In this document: positions 11,674 through 23,501 of the stretch, piece by piece
How positions within the stretch are numbered: position 1 is the first letter of the stretch
Layout: each line of letters opens with the position of its first letter
Notes under the pieces: model-generated
What the model saw: the letters and a program-made list of their open reading frames with translations, nothing else
Databases searched by the model: none
What the model was told of the DNA's origin: nothing
Source: Haberlea rhodopensis
Lineage: Eukaryota > Streptophyta > Magnoliopsida > Lamiales > Gesneriaceae
Reading direction: 5' to 3'
Length of the DNA stretch: 64,000 nt
NCBI GenBank assembly: GCA_907163345.1
Contig: CAJQUN010000021.1
Span: forward strand, 6,696,001-6,760,000
Made by a program: the position numbers and the translations under genes

Positions 11674-11957
11674 TGAAATACGACTTGTAGAGAATTGAGT
11701 TTTCTATCCAACCCCTTTGGAATCAGGTCGTTTCGATATTCGAGCTATGAGATATGATCAATTTAATCAGCAGCGCTTGGGGTCTACTGGATGCTGAATT
11801 CTCATTTCAGCAACCAAACTCAATGTCATTTCTTAGCAGATCATCAAGCTATAAAATATCATCTATGAACTGCACACTTGATGAAATATGTTAGCAACAC
11901 AATAACAAGTTTTGTTAACATCAAAACTAAGATTATTCAGTTTTCCAAAACCCAACA
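11674..11957 (-). repeat. Copia LTR fragment (3' LTR side), copy 1
   Basis: It matches 15122-15405 closely over about 284 bases. On the minus strand it starts TGTTGGGTTTTGG, directly after a purine tract AAAAAGGGGGAGAT (11958-11971), which marks it as the start of a 3' LTR. The far end is cut off by the gypsy gag fragment. Confidence 0.7.
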
Positions 11958-12782
11958 ATCTCCCCCTTTTTTATGATCACAAAACTTGAATAAAAATATG
12001 AACATTAAAGCACAATGTTGCATAACAAGAAAAAACATATTTTTTAGACAACATTCTCCCCCTTTTTCTGTGAATCAAAAAGGAAGACAAATAAAATTTA
12101 CTCCCCCTCAAGGATTGAGATTAAACTCTCCCCCTTAATTTTAAAATATTTGAAAATTTGAGCAAGTGAGGTGCAAATGGGGTAGGCTAAAACAAATTAA
12201 AAAAAATGCAATGCATATTAATTTTTGAACAAAAATAACCTCTTTTGATGATGGATGAATCATACTTGGCAACAAATTTGAATTTCTTGGCAAAACTCAA
12301 CAATGTCCATTTCATCTTTCTGCGATGGCAACACACTTAGTCCAACTTTGCAGAATAAACTGTATCTCCTCGTGAAGAACTTGGCTGCAAGACCTATACC
12401 GTTACGATCCTATATGAGTCTAGTTTGCAACTCAAGAAAATGGTTCATCATTTGGACATCCGAGCAAGAAGTTAGGACAATTCTCCCAAAGTCGCTGCAA
12501 GCTGCCAGAAAAATTGAATGCTTCGAAAATTGTTAGAAAAAAATTTCAAAACAACAATTTTAAACTTAAAAAGAGTTTAGAATAGATTGAACAAAATTTG
12601 AGCATTTAAAATAGATTTTAAAGTTATTTTCGTGCAAAATGAATGGAATGAATTGATTTTTATGCTAAGTTCATATACCAAGTTTTAGAAAATTATGCTA
12701 TGAAAATAATTTCATGCTCATGAGAAAGTTTTCTTTAAAAGATTTTCGTCTAAAATCGGTTAAATGCTTTCCAAGAACAACC
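11958..12782 (-). mobile_element. Copia internal 3' region, non-coding
   Basis: This lies between a polypurine tract (11958-11971) and a reverse-complement primer-binding site (12785-12796). It carries several CT-rich CTCCCCC runs typical of copia 3' internal regions, but no protein domain is recognisable. The frame at 12303-12536 has no family features. Confidence 0.45.
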
Positions 12783-12784
12783 AG

Positions 12785-12796
12785 GCTCTAATACCA
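12785..12796 (-). other. Primer-binding-like site (minus strand)
   Basis: On the minus strand it reads TGGTATTAGAGC, one base off the tRNA-iMet consensus. It lies two bases from the LTR end at 12799. Confidence 0.6.
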
Positions 12797-12798
12797 CT

Positions 12799-13270
12799 TG
12801 TTAGGATCGATTTTGGGGGTGGGTTGCCATTCCACACACGAGTTCAACCAGCTTGAGCTTCAATGGCTCGTGCTCTTGAAATAATTGCATCGAGAGATTA
12901 TATCGAGTTCGGTTACAAAATCGAGCGGAAGACACTCGACATAACCCGCTCTATAACCGATTAACCATTTGAAAGTCATTTTAAAGATATGCAAGAAATT
13001 ATGTAAAAACTGTTAGGTAAATAAATACAGTAAAGTAAAAACACAAGCATTTGTTTCTGGAAGTTCGGAGCACAACGCTTCTACGTCTCCCCTTCTTCCA
13101 TCTCATTGAAGGATACACTAGAAGACTTTGATTTATACAACTCTTTGTACAAACCAGATCCAGTTGGCATTCCCCATCCAACTAGAACTCCTAGCAACTC
13201 AACTATGTATGTTCTTTAACGTCTCAAATACAAAGACATCTCATCCAGTTGTGATAAATCATCAGCTGTT
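12799..13270 (-). repeat. Copia-type LTR, copy 2
   Basis: It starts TGTTAGGATCG on the plus strand beside the primer-binding-like site and matches the fragment 8634-9040. It does not match the LTR at 11674-11957, so this neighbourhood is a mosaic of at least two copia families. Confidence 0.6.
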
Positions 13271-13569
13271 ACAATGGTATTCACTCTTCTATTTTAGCTC
13301 ACAAATACAATGAATAGAGTGAATACAAAGGCACAAATGATTCCATAATGAATCTGATACAGCAAGGTAAGAGGTGCCAAAGGTTTGGGGAGTGCTCTTT
13401 GTTGAGCCTTAAACGCATGGTTGTGTTTAGTGCTTTAATTTATCTCCGGTTTATTTTTGAGTTTTGATGATCAACAAAACTTGTGTTTGTTATATTAATA
13501 TGTCTACTTAGTATGCAGTTCAAGTGATTTAAAAGTGGATTGAATTGAAGAAAATCGAGTGTGCACAAT

Positions 13570-13890
13570 CTAGCCTGGATCGCCCCAGGCGATGGTGATC
13601 ATCGCCCCAGGCGATGGCAGCCAGGCGGGGCATCGCCACGCACATCGACTGGAGCGACGCCGAGGCATGCGCGCAGGGGGAGTTCGCTCGAGGCGATGGC
13701 CCGAACGCCCGAGGCGATGTGTGCATCGTTTGAGGCGATGAAGTTTTTGGACATGCTGAGGCTACGGCATTGATTTGTGCATTGGATCGCCTGAGGCGAT
13801 CGACCCATCGCCTGAGGCGATGCGTGATTTTTGGTGACCGTTGAGGCGCGGCGATGGAGATCGTTTGAGGCGATGGTTGAGGCGATCGAC
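13570..13890. repeat. Array of ATCGCC...GGCGAT palindromes
   Basis: Sites such as ATCGCCTGAGGCGAT and ATCGCCCCAGGCGAT recur more than ten times, some degenerate, in 320 bases. Each can fold on itself with six or seven pairs. GC content is far above the surroundings. Confidence 0.7.
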
Positions 13891-14254
13891 GAGTGATTCA
13901 AGCCTTATGTGTAGCAACGGCTAGTAGGAGCCTAGGGGGCCTCCTACACTATAAATATTGATGCTTTGGAGCATTTTGAAGACAAGAAACAAGCCTACAA
14001 ACTTCTACAAAGCCTTGCATAATTCAAATTTATTATAGCATTGTAAACTCCATACATTGTTGTTGTATTGGAGCTTGTAATTGTTTTCTTTTGATAGAGT
14101 CTTGTTGTCTTCGTGTGAGTACACTGTGAAGGTGTCAGTTGGTTTATTGTAAAGGTTCTCCAACACCAAAGCAAGTTGGTAAATTGTAAAGTCGCCAACA
14201 AGTAAAGTTGGTGCATGTGTTGTGGCTATCCTTGGAGCCCTTAAGGCCAAGAAG

Positions 14255-14383
14255 ACTCGTGAAGAGTATTGGTAGCTCGTGAAGAGCTTTGTGTACTCGT
14301 GAAGAGTATTGTGCTCGGGAAGAGCTTTGTGTACTCGGGAAGAGTATTGTGCTCGGGAAGAGCTTTGTAAACTCGGGAAGAGT
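14255..14383 (+). repeat. About 18-20-bp tandem array (CTCGTGAAGAG)
   Basis: Seven units alternate between CTCGTGAAGAG/CTCGGGAAGAG followed by TATTGTG or CTTTGTGTA. The array is bracketed by near-identical blocks TTGGAGCCCTTAAGGCCAAG and TTGGAGCCCTCAAGGCCAAG. Confidence 0.75.
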
Positions 14384-14699
14384 TGGGTTGTGGCTAACTT
14401 GGAGCCCTCAAGGCCAAGATCATTTATTCTAGTGGAACCTCGGTTGGAGGTTATCTAACCGGGAAGAGGAGACGTAGGCGATTCATCGCCGAACTTCTAT
14501 AACAAATCTTTGTGTCTTTTATTGCTTTAATTTTCATTACGCATTTATTTACTTATTCTTTTTATTTATCGATTGACGTAAGGCTTCCGCAAGCGCAAAC
14601 TATTTTAATTTTGCAAACTCATTTTAAAAAGCTAAAGTAGCCAAGGAATCTCATTCACCCCCCCTCTTCGATTCCAACACTCTTCATTTAGCAGCTTTT

Positions 14700-15405
14700 G
14701 TCTTTGAAGTTCCCCAATTGAATCTCAAGTGGGTTTGCTTTGGAAGACTTGGATTGATATTCAATCAGCTGTTATTGAACTTCCAAGACTTGTATGTATA
14801 GCCCCAAACAATGATATATACGTTAGACACAAGAATATAACCATTGGGACAACTTTGGTAAGCTTTCAAACATTGCAACAACCATATTCTGCTTCTGGGC
14901 TATTTTTGGAAGTCCCGCTGGTCGGGTCCGGTAGGTGATCCGGTAGATGATGCGGTAGGTGATCCGGTAGGTCTTTTCGGTAGGCGATCCGGTAGGTGAT
15001 CCGGTAGGTCTTTCCGGTAGGCGATCCGGTAGGTCTTTCCGGTAGGTCTTTCAGCTTTGCACCAGCAAGCTCTTGCAGACATGTTTTCGTCAAGTAAACC
15101 TTCGAATTTGGTCTGCTAGCCTGAAATACGACTTGTAGAGAATTGTGTTTTCTATCCAACCACTTTAGAATCAGGTCGTTTCAATATCTGAGCTATGAGA
15201 TATGATCAATTTAGTCAGCAGCGCTCGGGGTCTACTGGATGCTGAATTCTCATTTCAGCGACCAAACTCAAGGCCATTTCTTAGCAGATCATCAAGCTGT
15301 AAAATATCATCTATGAACTGCACACTTGATGAAAGATGTTAGCAACACAATAGCAAGTTTTGTTAACATCATAACTAAGATTATTCGATTTTCCAAAACC
15401 CAACA
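14700..15405 (-). repeat. Copia LTR, copy 2
   Basis: Its right 284 bases (15122-15405) match 11674-11957. On the minus strand it starts TGTTGGGTTTTGG at 15405. It includes the 14925-15052 array. The left edge is uncertain. Confidence 0.55.
14925..15052. repeat. Tandem array of CCGGTAGGTGATC / CCGGTAGGTCTTT
   Basis: About ten units of 12-13 bases with two alternating tails (GATGATG/GATCC versus TCTTT) lie inside the LTR fragment that ends at 15405. Confidence 0.7.
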
Positions 15406-15548
15406 AATGTAATTAATTTTTTTTTTTTGACGAACTAATCTTGTAAGAGTTCATGTGACTGTGATCCTATGAATACAATTAGCAGCAGGTTGTAGATATT
15501 CATGACCTTGGAAACCAAATCTAGATACAATACTAAAAGAAATATGTT

Positions 15549-15970
15549 CTACGAAGATAAATGTGCATTCGTGTATTTGAAACGTGGAGAGTTAGTACCT
15601 TCACCCGAAGAATGAAATGTAGATAGTTGAGTTTGAGAAGCATAATTACCAAACTCCACTGGATGCTTCGTCTCGATATGTTGCTTCAACGATCCATAAC
15701 CACCACCACTTTGAAATTTATATGATATATTGCAATATTTGCATTTCACGCACATTTCTCCGGAGGAAGCGTCATCTTCTCGAAATGCTTAGTGAAAATC
15801 GATCATTTAAGTGGAGGAGTAAATCTAATCTTTGTTTGCAAACTTTCTTGGGTATCGAAGTAGCAAACGACCACGTCAGTGAATTCGATATCGTCGATAT
15901 CAACATCGGGAATTGTCACTTTCCCCTTGACCTTGCCTTTTCGTGATGCACTAGAACCTTTCATTGAGTA
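15549..15970 (-). mobile_element. hAT transposase BED zinc-finger remnant
   Basis: The minus-strand frame ending at 15549 contains CVKCKYCNISYKF followed by GSLKQHIETKH. This gives the C-x2-C ... H-x4-H spacing of a BED zinc finger, the DNA-binding domain of plant hAT transposases. A second frame (ATG near 15964, MKGSSASRKGKVKGK) looks like the basic N-terminus, but stops and a frame change separate the two. No dimerisation or catalytic domain follows. It is a dead fragment. Confidence 0.6.
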
Positions 15971-16129
15971 TTTGTAAAAAAATGAAAATAGATGGAGTGA
16001 AAGAATAGTGATTGTAAACTTGAGAGTGATAACCAATAATATGTATTGTATGCTTTGAGAATTAAGATGAGATTTAATGAAAAATGAAATGAGTTGTGGG
16101 TATATGTAGATGTGAAAAATAACAATCAT

Positions 16130-16544
16130 TTAATGGTAGCCATCAATCTATAACGGTAACACAATCTGGACCATTAATTATAAAATAAAAAAACCGCAAG
16201 TTTACTACTAAATCGATGGTTTAACCACTGGTTCAAGATCTGTAATGGTCAGAAAATCCCGACTATTGATCCACAAAGACCAGGATTTCCTAGCCGTACA
16301 TTAAAAAAAAAAAAAAGTTTCCGTTCAAACCTCAGGTTCAAAACCTGTGAACCGCCGGTGGCTCACAGCTATTGAAACCCATGAACCGGTTACGGTTTTG
16401 ATAAGTCTAACTAGGTCGGGTTCGGGCCGGGCTAGGCAAAAACAGTGGCCATGTCTAAGTAGAACAGATCCGAGCTCCAAACCCGAAAGCCGGTGCCTTT
16501 TCTTCGCGATTCGGATCCTCCTATCCCTTTAGGAACCTCGCAAC
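16130..16544. other. Upstream region of the ClpP6 gene
   Basis: It probably contains the promoter and 5' UTR of the gene starting at 16545. The left half carries degraded repeat sequence (a poly-A run near 16303). No unambiguous TATA box was seen. Confidence 0.35.
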
Positions 16545-19500
16545 ATGGAGATATCGGCAATCGCGACGCCATTAAATTTAGCTGTAGCTTCTCTTCGTCA
16601 CCGACGTTCATCATCGCCGTTATGCTATCGGAGGTATTTTAATCCTGAATATGGATTTATTTTACAGTTTTTATTTGTTTGCTCGATATTTTTTTGAATT
16701 AGCATCGTTGCTTAATTTGTTGTTCTGATTTCATTAATTTTTCTGTTCGACAGAAATTTGGGGTTGAGACCTATAGTTTCAGCTCTGTCAAGCTCCTATG
16801 GCGATTCTTCGGTTATCGGTATGCTTACAGTTGAAATTCTAGTGGGGGTTGTGCTGTTTAAATACTTTTATTTGAATGAGAAATGTAATTAGTTTCCAAT
16901 TTTCTAGCTGACATTGTTTCTTGTTATTTGTGATTAATTGCTGAAATCTAAATAGTGTTCCTTTCACGTATGTGTTTGCATTGAATGAGTTCTGTGTGAG
17001 AGGGATATGGGGGAATGGATTCCTCGGGGGGTAATAAGTTTGACAATGGTGTCATTATTGCATTGTACCAGGATTTACTAGTAGGACAAGCGGATTGCCA
17101 TCAAAGATTGACCAGAATGATATTTTTGCTGACTCCAGGTTCGTTGTTCTGTCCTTGAAATCATTGGATAATTCTAACTCTTTTCAGCTCAAGCAACTTG
17201 AACTTAGATTTGGGGAGTAACTTGGATAATACTTGATCCCTGATTGATGATTTTGCATACTTTCACTGGCTGCCGTCAAATCCTGCACTTGCTTGGTGTT
17301 TACTAATCGTGTTTGGAGAGGGTAGAATTCAATCTTGGGAAGTTCACTAAAAAATACACACTCACACATGAATAGACACAAACAAATACATGGATAGAGA
17401 TTAGAGAGACAGCTCAGTAGATCATGCTACTTTTTGTGGGTGTGTTGGCATGATCCTCTGTTTGTATATTTCGCCATTTAGGTCACAAAAGTGGCACAGC
17501 CTTAGCAGGTAAAAAGAGTTTATGGACAATAATTCTAGCATCGTGTTCATGGGTATTGTCTGTTGATTTTTAGTTAAACCAGAATCGGATTATTTCTTAT
17601 GAATTTCATATCAACGACATTATGTACCCTGTTTTTTAATAGATAGTAGTTGAAAGTATGTTTTTTTTATTAGTAATGGTGTTATAAATGCCAAAAAGGG
17701 GAATCCACCCATCATGCCTGCGGTGATGACCCCAGGGGGACCTTTGGATCTTTCTACAGTGTTGTTCAGAAATCGTATAATATTCATTGGGCAGCCAGTT
17801 AACTCGCAGGTGGCTCAGCGAGTTATATCACAACTAGTAACTTTGGCGACAATTGATGAACAATCAGATATTTTGGTGTGTACATAATTTCTTTCAAATT
17901 TTAGAACTCATAATCATATTGTAAGTTAAGATTGCTGTGGCCCTGTTTCTGACTGTTGTTTACATTTATTGAAATTTCTTCTTGTTAGATCTATCTGAAC
18001 TGCCCAGGTGGCAGCACCTACTCTATTTTAGCAATATATGACTGCATGTCCTGGGTAAGATTCATCTGCTTTAGTATTTTATTGCAATTACTGTTTAATT
18101 CTATGTGAGAATTTTTGCCTCCATAAGCCTAATCTAATGCTTAAATTGCTCCAGAAGGGAATACTGGAAAGATTCCCTCTTTTAGTTTTGAGCATGCATC
18201 TTTCTGCTTGTTGCTTGAGTTTTCTGAAACTATGTTCTGCTCTAATTGTTTCCTTAGATTAAGCCCAAAGTTGGTACAGTATGTTTTGGAGTAGCTGCAA
18301 GTACAGGTGCACTTCTTCTTTCTGGTGGGGAAAAGGGAATGCGGTATGCCATGCCAAATGCCCGTATTATGATACATCAACCACAAAGTGGGTGTGGGGT
18401 ATGCACCAACTCTTTTATGTCCATAAATTTTGAAGCAAGACATTAGATCCTAGAGTGGGATTACCACGCTCCAGTTCTTGATCAAAATTCCTTTTTCTAT
18501 CCATCCAAACCAGTATCTATTGTCCTACTTTGCTGCTCTTTCTTGATGCTTTGTTGGGCTGCAACGTTCATTTGCGTTAATGGTTTCGAGAATGTTTTTA
18601 TGAGGATCAACCTTGGATTTAGTAATATGAAACATGACGAGACTTTCATTTGGTATGGGTTAAAATTAAAATGATATTGTTCAATTTCTGGAAAGCAGTA
18701 AATAAAGGTCACTCGTTTTTACTTCAGATTGAACTGGCATCCCTTCCTGTCATCGTCATTCACATAAATGAACCTTAATACACACACAAGTTGCCTACAT
18801 TATTATTTATTGAATGACTCCACTTATTCTGTCTGTAGGGTCATGTAGAAGATGTACGGCGCCAAGTAAATGAAGCAGTTCAATCCCGTCATGTCAGTTT
18901 TTCTCTCATTGTTTCTCTACATGCTCCACTAGTTTCTGAATAATTATTATGTATGACATGATTTTAAAACGATAAACATTTAAATGTGATCACTGTTTTG
19001 GATTATTGTTATACTTGAGCATTAATGGTCTGTTTAATGGGGCTATTAAGTATATCTTACGATAGTAAGTGAAAACCTTACTCTGATCCATAAAATTTTT
19101 ATTCAAGGAATAACACGAGATGTTTCAGGGTATGTTATTTTATAGAACTCGATTCTTGAGCAATCATTCGCTAAAGTTGATGGCTAAAATTTTCTTTCGT
19201 ATATCAGTGTATGTTTCTTTCTTGCTTTTCATTGCTTGATTATAAGGTTTGATTAGTTGAATCTAAAGTTTAACACCCTTTCCCATTATATGTAGTTCAT
19301 GTTGGGGTTTAGCGGATGCAGTGTTATTCTAAGTTTGCCTTATTGGATGCAGAAAATTGACAAAATGTATGCTGCATTTACTGGAAGAACTCTCGAGGAG
19401 GTGCAAATGTACACAGAGAGAGACCGGTTCTTAGCTGTGTCTGAGGTGATGTTATAATATTATGACAACTGATGATGCGGTGATACCTTTTTTATTTTAT

Positions 19501-20101
19501 TTATGAAAATTTTAAATATGGTCAAAGTAAAAGTAACTTTTAGCTGAGGGGAGAGTGCAGTAGAGTGGTAAAACCGATGAAACGGATGAGCCATTGGGTG
19601 ATATTTGAATCGTGGGAACATCAGGCGTGTCAAAAGTCGGGCAAATTCCAGTTTCTAAGAGCTAAGATTGTTGAGTGTCTTGAGAAGTACCCACTAAGTT
19701 GCAGATTACCCTTATGCCATGATGTGTATCTTTCATATACATCATAAAGCAAATGTTCATCAGTGATATGGTTCAAAATGGAAGAAGAATTCTAGATATT
19801 CGAATCTTTGTGGGATTGCCATTTATCTTATTTTTATCACTTTAGTAACTCGGTTTTCTTTGTTGTTCCATATATATATAGATAAACAGCAAATGGCTGT
19901 TAGATCATCATATAATCGGAAGCATCACTCATCTATGTAATTGGCACCTGGAATAGAACATCCATTTCTGGAACAATATTTGATCCCCATTTAGAACAAT
20001 GACTATATGATATAGCATCAATATCCTCGTCCGACCTCTGTTCTTCCTTGCAGGCTTTGGAGTTCGGGTTAATTGATGGGGTGCTGGAAACTGAGTACTA
20101 A
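16545..20101 (+). CDS. CLPP6: Plastid ATP-dependent Clp protease proteolytic subunit, ClpP6 type (9 exons)
   Basis: This is a serine peptidase subunit of the chloroplast ClpPR core complex, which degrades unfolded or tagged stromal proteins. Exons, all with GT-AG borders and a continuous frame: 16545-16633, 16754-16818, 17072-17138, 17674-17875, 17989-18054, 18258-18398, 18839-18892, 19353-19445, 20054-20101. They give 274 residues, close to about 270 for Arabidopsis ClpP6. Residues 1 to about 70 are Ser/Arg/Ala-rich with few acids, like a plastid transit peptide. The ClpP fold starts at PPIMPAVMTPGG. The catalytic triad looks intact: Ser178 in GVAASTG, His203 in MIHQPQ, Asp252 in TERDRF. It is therefore a ClpP and not an inactive ClpR. 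The end LEFGLIDGVLETEY is typical of P6. It is convergent with the LEW1-type gene. Confidence 0.93.
19540..19700 (+). repeat. Probable tRNA-derived SINE (Au-like) in ClpP6 intron 8
   Basis: GAGAGTGCAGTAGAGTGGTA resembles the head and A box of plant Au-type SINEs, and GATATTTGAATCGTGGGAAC resembles their B box and downstream block. No clear target duplication was identified. It lies wholly within intron 19446-20053. Confidence 0.45.
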
Positions 20102-20116
20102 ATTTACGGGCATCCT

Positions 20117-20206
20117 GAAGGCTACTAAACCAGTCTCGTAACTTTCAAATTTTACATGGCAGAAGGCTACTAAACCAGTCTTGTAACTTTCAAATTTTAC
20201 ATGGCA
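20117..20206 (+). repeat. 45-bp tandem duplication in the ClpP6 3' UTR
   Basis: Units 20117-20161 and 20162-20206 start GAAGGCTACTAAACCAGTC and differ at one base (C/T). The duplication begins 16 bases after the stop codon. Confidence 0.85.
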
Positions 20207-21384
20207 GACTTCATTTTTTTTTTAAAAATGTTGCGTATTCTTCTGAGATACATCTGGAAATTAGCACGATGAATGCAAAAGCAAAAATCATATTAATGTA
20301 AAACAAGCGATAACTGCAGAGCTAGAATAGAATGACTTTCTGCTGTTGGTGAAATGGTCAATGTCTCGTCTCTTATTCTGGTTTATTCTACTTTTTGAAA
20401 CATAAATACTTATTAGGGAGTAGCAAGTGTTTTTACGGGATTCCATGGAAGATTTACTCGACTTCTCAAATGTGTTCATCGTCTTCTTTGAAGAAACTGT
20501 TTTGCTGGACTTTCTAATATCGACTTAGAGTAGGTGGTCGAGCAGCAGATTGGTGAAAGCAAATCTTATCTCCTAGTTTTTAATCAACCCATCATTAACT
20601 GTAACACCTACATTGAACTGAACTAGTTCTTCAGTAGGTATATTGGGTGATTCAAAATATGAGTTTCCTATTCGAGGTGTTTTCTGTAAGAACGGGAGGA
20701 AGAGAGATTCAAATGATTTTGATACATTTTGATGCAGTTAAAATAAGTCTATTTACAACAACGTAACGTCAACAACACAAAATAAAGTAAAACACCACAT
20801 TATTTGGAGCATTCCCCGCCCACATGTTCGTCCACAAGAAATATGTAATTCTTGCCTGTGTGAATACCATTCATTTACCTGCATAGGAAAAACAGGCGAG
20901 GTGAACTGCTATATTTTTATTTCCAAAATAAGATTACGATCTCATATCTAATCAAAAGCATGTTTCCTTATGTGGACGACGTGTTTTTGTGTAGATGCTT
21001 CTATATATTTGAAACAGGATGTTATATCATTTGAAACAAGATATCAATATAGTACATGATAGAAACGGGATGGTATTGAATTTACATAATCTCATCAAAT
21101 TATAAAACTACACAAACGGGAAATGGTAGTGAATTTACATAATCTCATCAAATTACTGATAATACCACACCACTAATCACATTTCTACAATTGTCGTGTT
21201 GTTATATCTGTGATAGCAGTACACAATATTTGCACGGGCACGCGTCGTGTTGCTAATGTCATTAACAATTTGACTGTCCAAATGTGTAAGAACAATAACT
21301 TCTGAAGATAAACTTGTTCACCTCTCCAATGATGAAAAATCAAAACGCAAAATTTTTATAAATGTATACCAGAATCCAGAAAGC
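20207..21384. other. Intergenic region between two convergent genes
   Basis: AT-rich sequence that holds the 3' ends of the ClpP6 and LEW1-type transcripts. A short partly repeated block (GAATTTACATAATCTCATCAA) occurs near 21077 and 21131. No gene is seen. Confidence 0.4.
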
Positions 21385-21489
21385 TCAAGGTTGAAAGAAG
21401 CCTATTGCATGGCTTCAAGAAATTAGTCGCCCTCAAATTTCTTTTCAAATCAAAAGTAGGTCCAGTAATTTATTATCTATGATCTATCA

Positions 21490-23501
21490 TTAAACTTGTA
21501 GTTCTACTTGGAGTAGATTAAGCACAAGTATGACAATGTTCCTTGAAAATTCACAGAATTGAAATTCATATGTATGCATACCGAAGTTTTGACGGACCCT
21601 TGTGAACATGTAAATGGCTTTTATGAGGGAACCAAATTTCATAGACTTCAAAGTTCCCATGTACCTGTAATTAAACAAAGATAGTACAAAGTCCAGTGTT
21701 CAAGAACTGAATGAGTGCGATATCTGGTCAAGATTAAAAGGAGAGACTTGACAAAACAAAACAACTATCCAAGTTTAGTAGAGGTTTGCTTGGCTGCTAC
21801 AAGAGATAGTAAAAAGGTCTAATATAATATGGAAGATGCACTTCTCAAAGTGCACCAAGCTAATAGTAAAAAGGTGTTAAAACAGGTTGAAATGTGATTT
21901 ACTCACACCATCTCAGTATAACGAATTCTCCAAGCTGGAAATCCCAGGTGACATCTTGCAGGCCCATAAATCAACATGAGATCAGGTTCCGGTTCCCCAT
22001 AACCTGATTTCACCATAAAGTTGGCATGCTCTAAAAAGATATTAAATCACAAACATGATTTTGGGGGAACACAAGCAAATAAACAAACCTATTGCTCCAA
22101 GAGCAACAGTCATATCAGACTCCGTCAAAGTTGGCTTCTCAGTAATGGGACTCGAATAATGCTTCTCAAGAAGAAAATTAGCTGCTTTGGCAACAGCATG
22201 TTTCCCATCTGAAAAGGAAACAACTTCCAAACTCATGTATTTCTTCTCAAGAAGTGGTCCACTGGTAGTCTCCTGTGTAAGGATGGTTCACTTTCGATTT
22301 AGAGGGCAAATTGTGGTGGAATTAAGAGACATAAAAACTACAAATGATCTGTGTAAGGCAGTACCTTGGAGATTTTTTCACTTTTCAACCACAGAGCGAG
22401 AGCTTCTTTAGATTTCTTCAGCACTCCTACATCATGAAAGGATTGCAATCACAATACTCTATGGTCAACAATATGTTAGCAATTAACCATCATGGATTAA
22501 TTTATAGCAGGGACCTTACCTTCTGTATCATATAGACACACTTTCTTTATTCCAATAGCTTCAAGCCACCTCAACAGGTGAAGAACTTTTGTAGCGTCAA
22601 GGGCTTCTTCACTGTCTATAACAACTGCCAGGTACTGAACTTTACTGATGTCAAGAGCTCTATAACTCTTCAGGAAACCACTGGAGATAAGGTAACTTTC
22701 AAGTGCGTTCACCAGGCTCAACAAGGAGTACCATATGATGACGATTAGATGCATAATGTGCCAGAGAAGACGAAGCCCGATAATGTGACACTGAGAATTT
22801 TAGATCTGATAAATGCCACAAGTATTTTACAGAATTGACTGTCTCTACCCTCCTACATTTCAATACCTCATTGACGACAAGATAAAGCCAAACAAAGCAG
22901 AAGCATTAACTTTCTCCAACACAACAAATTAACAACGAGAACATCGAAGTCATTTTTCCTTGAACGGCGAATGTAAATGTTAAGTCTAGTTGGAACCAAT
23001 AAACAGCGGGAGATGTTAACTATTATACACATGAGAACGCAATCTAAATGAGAATGGAATAATTTTCTTCAAAGCAAGAATCTATTTTCTTTCCATTCAA
23101 GCATCATAGCATTTCTATCCTCACAAAGATTAAAAAGAAGACTCAATAGAGTTGCATTAAAATGGAGATTTTTCACGTGCTGAAACATTAAACTTGATAG
23201 CATTCAGGAGTTTGTTTCTATTGCATATGACAACCCTTTTTACATCACATTGACGCCATAGTTCCACCAGCGACCAGATCTTAAAGAAACAGAAAACACG
23301 ATGCGTGAAGCACATCGTCAATCTTTATGCAATTTTTTTTGTTAAACTTCGGAACACAGCCCACCATTAAATGTAAAAAAAATTCATTGAAAAAGCAACC
23401 CCCATTGAGCAACAATAGTACCATACTATTCGAAAAGAACCAAGATATGCATAATGCATGCGATTACTCACTGAGCCAATCCCGACGCACACCTTCTGCA
23501 T
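21490..23501 (-). CDS. LEW1: LEW1/NUS1-type cis-prenyltransferase accessory subunit (6 coding exons)
   Basis: This is the non-catalytic partner of a cis-prenyltransferase that makes dehydrodolichyl diphosphate at the ER, needed for dolichol and protein glycosylation (NgBR/NUS1 family; LEW1 in Arabidopsis). Exons on the minus strand: 23501-23472, 22790-22520, 22426-22365, 22272-22089, 22003-21907, 21664-21490, all with GT-AG borders and one frame, giving 272 residues. An N-terminal hydrophobic helix (about residues 13-38, LLWHIMHLIVIIWYSLLSLV) precedes ALESYLISSGFLKSY. Family blocks follow: VQYLAVVIDSEEA, WLEAIGIKKVCLYD, GVLKKSKEAL, PEPDLMLIYGPARCHLGFP and GSLIKAI. The start ATG is inferred. 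The last exon may instead be spliced at 21582 to 21401 and end at 21385, giving about 247 residues, nearer the usual length. Confidence 0.88.

Larger units (their letters stand above)
13430..14695 (+). repeat. SIRE/Maximus-like copia LTR with promoter
   Basis: The stretch has features I associate with this copia lineage: TTTTGAGTTTTGATGATCAAC near the start, a TATA-like CTATAAATAT near 13950, and a 3' part with GACGTAGGCGATTCATCGCC and CATTCACCCCCCCTCTTCGA. It holds two short-repeat arrays (13570-13890 and 14255-14383). No coding sequence is attached, so it is a solo or truncated LTR. Edges are approximate. Confidence 0.6.

Noticed and set aside
13570..13890. CRISPR-like regularly spaced repeats
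   Set aside because: Spacing is irregular, units are palindromic with variable cores, the DNA is plant nuclear and no cas genes exist. It is an LTR-internal array.
13529..13901. Several overlapping open frames on both strands
   Set aside because: They follow the GC-rich palindrome array in an LTR. Open frames on both strands are expected from low stop density there.
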